DNA of 64,000 bases from Promerops cafer (taxonomy: Eukaryota; Chordata; Aves; Passeriformes; Nectariniidae), in NCBI GenBank assembly GCA_013398275.1, contig VZSE01002350.1:434760-498759 (forward strand), written 5' to 3'. The notes under the pieces were generated by a model. It did not search any database. It was not told the origin of the DNA and was given only the letters and a program-made list of their open reading frames with translations. Every line of letters begins with the position of its first letter. Positions within the stretch are counted from its first letter, which is position 1. Positions 61,473 to 64,000 of the stretch are shown here, one piece after another. Made by a program: the position numbers and the translations under genes.

Positions 61473-62599
61473 TTATTCTGTAATACTTCACCATACAAAG
61501 CAATCTCAAACTCAAGGAAGCATGCCAAGAGACACTGGGCAAAAAGCCCTTATGTAAAGTTTGAACTTCTTTCCCTTAACAGTGCAGCATTTGCACAACC
61601 TTCTCTTCAGGCAAAGAAAATAAATAAATCAAAACAAAGCTCTAAAGTTAACCAAGAAGTTTTTTTCAGCAGTACTCTTGATATTTATTTTAAAGGGAAG
61701 AAATCAACTTTATGTCACTTTTATCAGACTGAACTAGAGGAATTCTGCAGTGTTCTTTGCTGACAGTGGGACAAACTCCTTGTATTGTGCCCAGATCTGT
61801 ATGTAAAAAGTTTCCAATGTAAAAGCCTTTTTTTTTAAGTAGAATTTGATGCCTTACGGGTCCTGTGTGGGAGTGTGGTGACAGTTATGCAAGGCCTAAG
61901 GGATTTTATTTTTTTTTGCTCTGGAGCTCAGCATAAGAAAAGGCAGACTTAAGTACTGATGGTCACCTTGGCAATAGTTGCACCTCCTGCTCCCCAAATC
62001 GTGCTGCTTGAAGATGCACAAGAGATGCACCCTTCTCCTTTGCTCCAACTTGTGATCATCCTTCCTGTGATCCTTTTGGCCCAGAACTGAGTTACTGCAT
62101 TTAATGTGGCGTTGTCTCTCTTTGCCATGCAGCTTGTGGGCTGCATAAATCTGAGCAGGATGACAGTCTCATTGGAACTCGGGATGTGTGGGAAGGAGCC
62201 CCAGGTACTCAAGGTTTGTGTTCTTTCTCATGATATCACAGTCCATGGAAATTAGGTGTATGGATACCATTAAGTAGTGTCAAGATGAGTGCTATCTCCA
62301 GAGAGATTATTTATCACTTTCCTTTCCCTCTGCCTGAATTCAGGGAGGTTTTATTGAAAATTCACCTCTCATCTCCCCTTTTATTCTTTCCACTTCATTT
62401 CTCGCATTCCCGCTTACTCTATCATAAATATACCTGCACAGCTGTGACTGCAGCTTTACAAGCTTCAGCCTCTTAAACCTCAAATGCTGTTCTTTGCAGG
62501 TGACCTCACCTTTCAGGAGCAGAGGCTCTCCTGGAACATGCTGGAGGATATTGGCTTGTAGAGCATTGCATTTACTATTAATCAGTCAACTTGAACAAC

Positions 62600-62617
62600 T
62601 TTTTTTTTTTTTTTTTT
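62600..62617. repeat. T18 homopolymer
   Basis: Eighteen T followed by CATTTTTCATTTT. No associated element was seen. Confidence 0.95.
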
Positions 62618-64000
62618 CATTTTTCATTTTACACCTTTTTCTAATCATGCAAGTAGAGAGTCCCAAAATGTGACCCCTCTCAGGAACGCAGAATTAGCCT
62701 AACTTGGTGCTCACATGGCTTTTGTGGTACCAGCGGTGTGTTTGTCTTTGGCCAGTCAATAGGGTCAAGAGGCAAGAGTTTGTCTGGTTTATGTCAGTGT
62801 TTGCCTGAAGTCAAATAGGTAGCCAATTAAATTTTCCAATATTGAACAAGAAGAGAGTGGTAGTGTCAGCTCTTCTACAAATGCCTATTAAATTACATGA
62901 TGCAAAAGTGGCTAAAGATGATTCACAGCAATAATTTGACCCAGTTATATGTTTATTGCATTTAAAAGACAACTGGGGGCTTGATTTCATTGCCAGCTGT
63001 GTGGTAGTTAATGATCAGTAAGAAAGCATCAAACTGAGAACAACTTCTGTTTCTAAATACAGCCCGCCGTGCTGAATTTCAGACATTCCCAGAATGAATT
63101 GTGTGTGTGTAATGGATCTAAAAATAAGGAGAAATATGCTTTTATTGGAGACTAACAGTATATATTCACTACAAAATTGTTCTTAACTAACAAAGAAAAA
63201 TCATATGCAAAAATAACGGACTTGCTTCTAAATGCACATAATTGCTCTGACCTACAGCTATATGACTCTTTATTAATGCTGGCCATAAATGAATGTCCTA
63301 ACACAATTTTGAAACCTATGTAATTAGCAGGGGAAGACAAAATTGTTACTTCCTTTTCAGACTGACATTTTTACTGCAACCATTAGTTTTAAAAACATCA
63401 GGCAACCTCTCTGCCTGAGTGGTCTGTCCAGTATCATTGTTTAAAAATTCATTTGTGGAAACAATTGCACATATGATAAACATCAGTTTGAAAATTCAAT
63501 TTACTGCGTAAAGAATTTGGGGACACAGTTTTTCATAAAACAAAATAAGTCAATTAGAGCCTTCTTTTCACAGCCTGCAGGTTTTCTTTCAAGCAAAATA
63601 GCAGTGATTTGGTTTGGTCTATAAAAGTGTAGGCATTAAAGCTCCAAAGACAATGTGCTACAATAATGTTGAATTGAAGGTGCCTAAGAGAAAATGAATG
63701 TTGCAGGGTTTTGTTTTGTTTTTTTCCTTTGATTTTAGGTTTTATTATGTATGTGCCTTGTTAGTTCCATTTAAATAAATGAAAAATGAAAATATCTCTT
63801 GCTCTAAAACATACTTGATTTGAAAAAAACATAAATTCTTTCATGAATTAATTAAAATGTAGGAGCAGCCTGATGTCTCTCTTCACCCAGTGCTGCAGTG
63901 GTTCTGTGGTGATGTGTGGCAGCTCTAAAAAAGCATGGCAAACTGGGTGATGCTCTGGACATCATGCAGAGAAACCTCTGGCTTCACTCACTTGTCTTTC

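Larger units (their letters stand above)
47257..64000 (+). other. ADGRL3: Intron downstream of the lectin exon (incomplete, more than 16.7 kb)
   Basis: The next large latrophilin exon encodes most of the olfactomedin domain and would give an open frame of roughly 250 codons. None is present. I also looked at each GTGGA on this strand for the 15-nt micro-exon encoding the KVEQK insert and found no copy with AG before and GT after. The intron therefore most likely extends past the right edge. Confidence 0.7.
60046..64000. other. Intronic DNA, nothing recognised
   Basis: AT-rich sequence after the CR1 copy. The 135-codon frame at 60475-60882 begins with a leucine-rich stretch that mimics a signal peptide, but it has no homology I recognise and no splice or promoter context. 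The last kilobase (63000-63880) is very AT-rich with few repeats. Confidence 0.55.

Noticed and set aside
1..64000. CRISPR array, operon, tRNA or rRNA genes
   Set aside because: No regularly spaced repeats, no cloverleaf or rRNA signatures and no bacterial gene layout were seen.

Overview
The window looks like a stretch of a vertebrate chromosome, most probably from a bird or another sauropsid. Two LINE remnants of the CR1 type, an old dispersed-repeat fragment, intron-sized non-coding DNA and long poly-T runs all fit this. No bacterial-style gene arrangement is present. Almost every open frame is under about 130 codons, has no recognisable motif, and is what chance gives in AT-rich non-coding DNA.

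The only protein-coding sequence I can support is one 110-bp internal exon on the plus strand at 47141-47250. It has a strong 3' splice site before it and a GTATGT donor after it. It encodes the C-terminal part of the galactose-binding (SUEL/RBL-type) lectin domain of a latrophilin adhesion GPCR. Among the three paralogs the residues fit latrophilin-3 (ADGRL3) best. No neighbouring latrophilin exon was found, so the window is most simply read as one lectin-domain exon with more than 47 kb of intron on its left and more than 16.7 kb on its right.

Layout: 1-195 holds a probable ancient dispersed-repeat fragment. 196-18042 is intron with a 31-nt near-perfect palindrome at 11358-11388. 18043-18125 is an assembly gap inside poly-T, followed by an antisense CR1 fragment (18285-18552). 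18553-47140 is intron with two adjacent inverted repeats (22637-22717), a CT microsatellite (25177-25215), a T35 run running into a 2-base gap (41345-41402), and several AT-rich, CpG-retaining stretches that could be conserved non-coding elements. The exon follows. 47251-58489 is intron with a 28-bp tandem repeat (51070-51150). A sense-oriented CR1 copy of about 1.55 kb with an internal deletion lies at 58490-60045. The rest, to 64000, is plain AT-rich intron.

I found no new gene system. The most useful observations are the exon and its paralog identity, the absence of the expected 15-nt alternative micro-exon, a possible intron-retention C-terminus, the clustered palindromes, and an excess of T-runs over A-runs on the plus strand that agrees with transcription in that direction. 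Family assignments rest on recalled consensus features, not on a database search.
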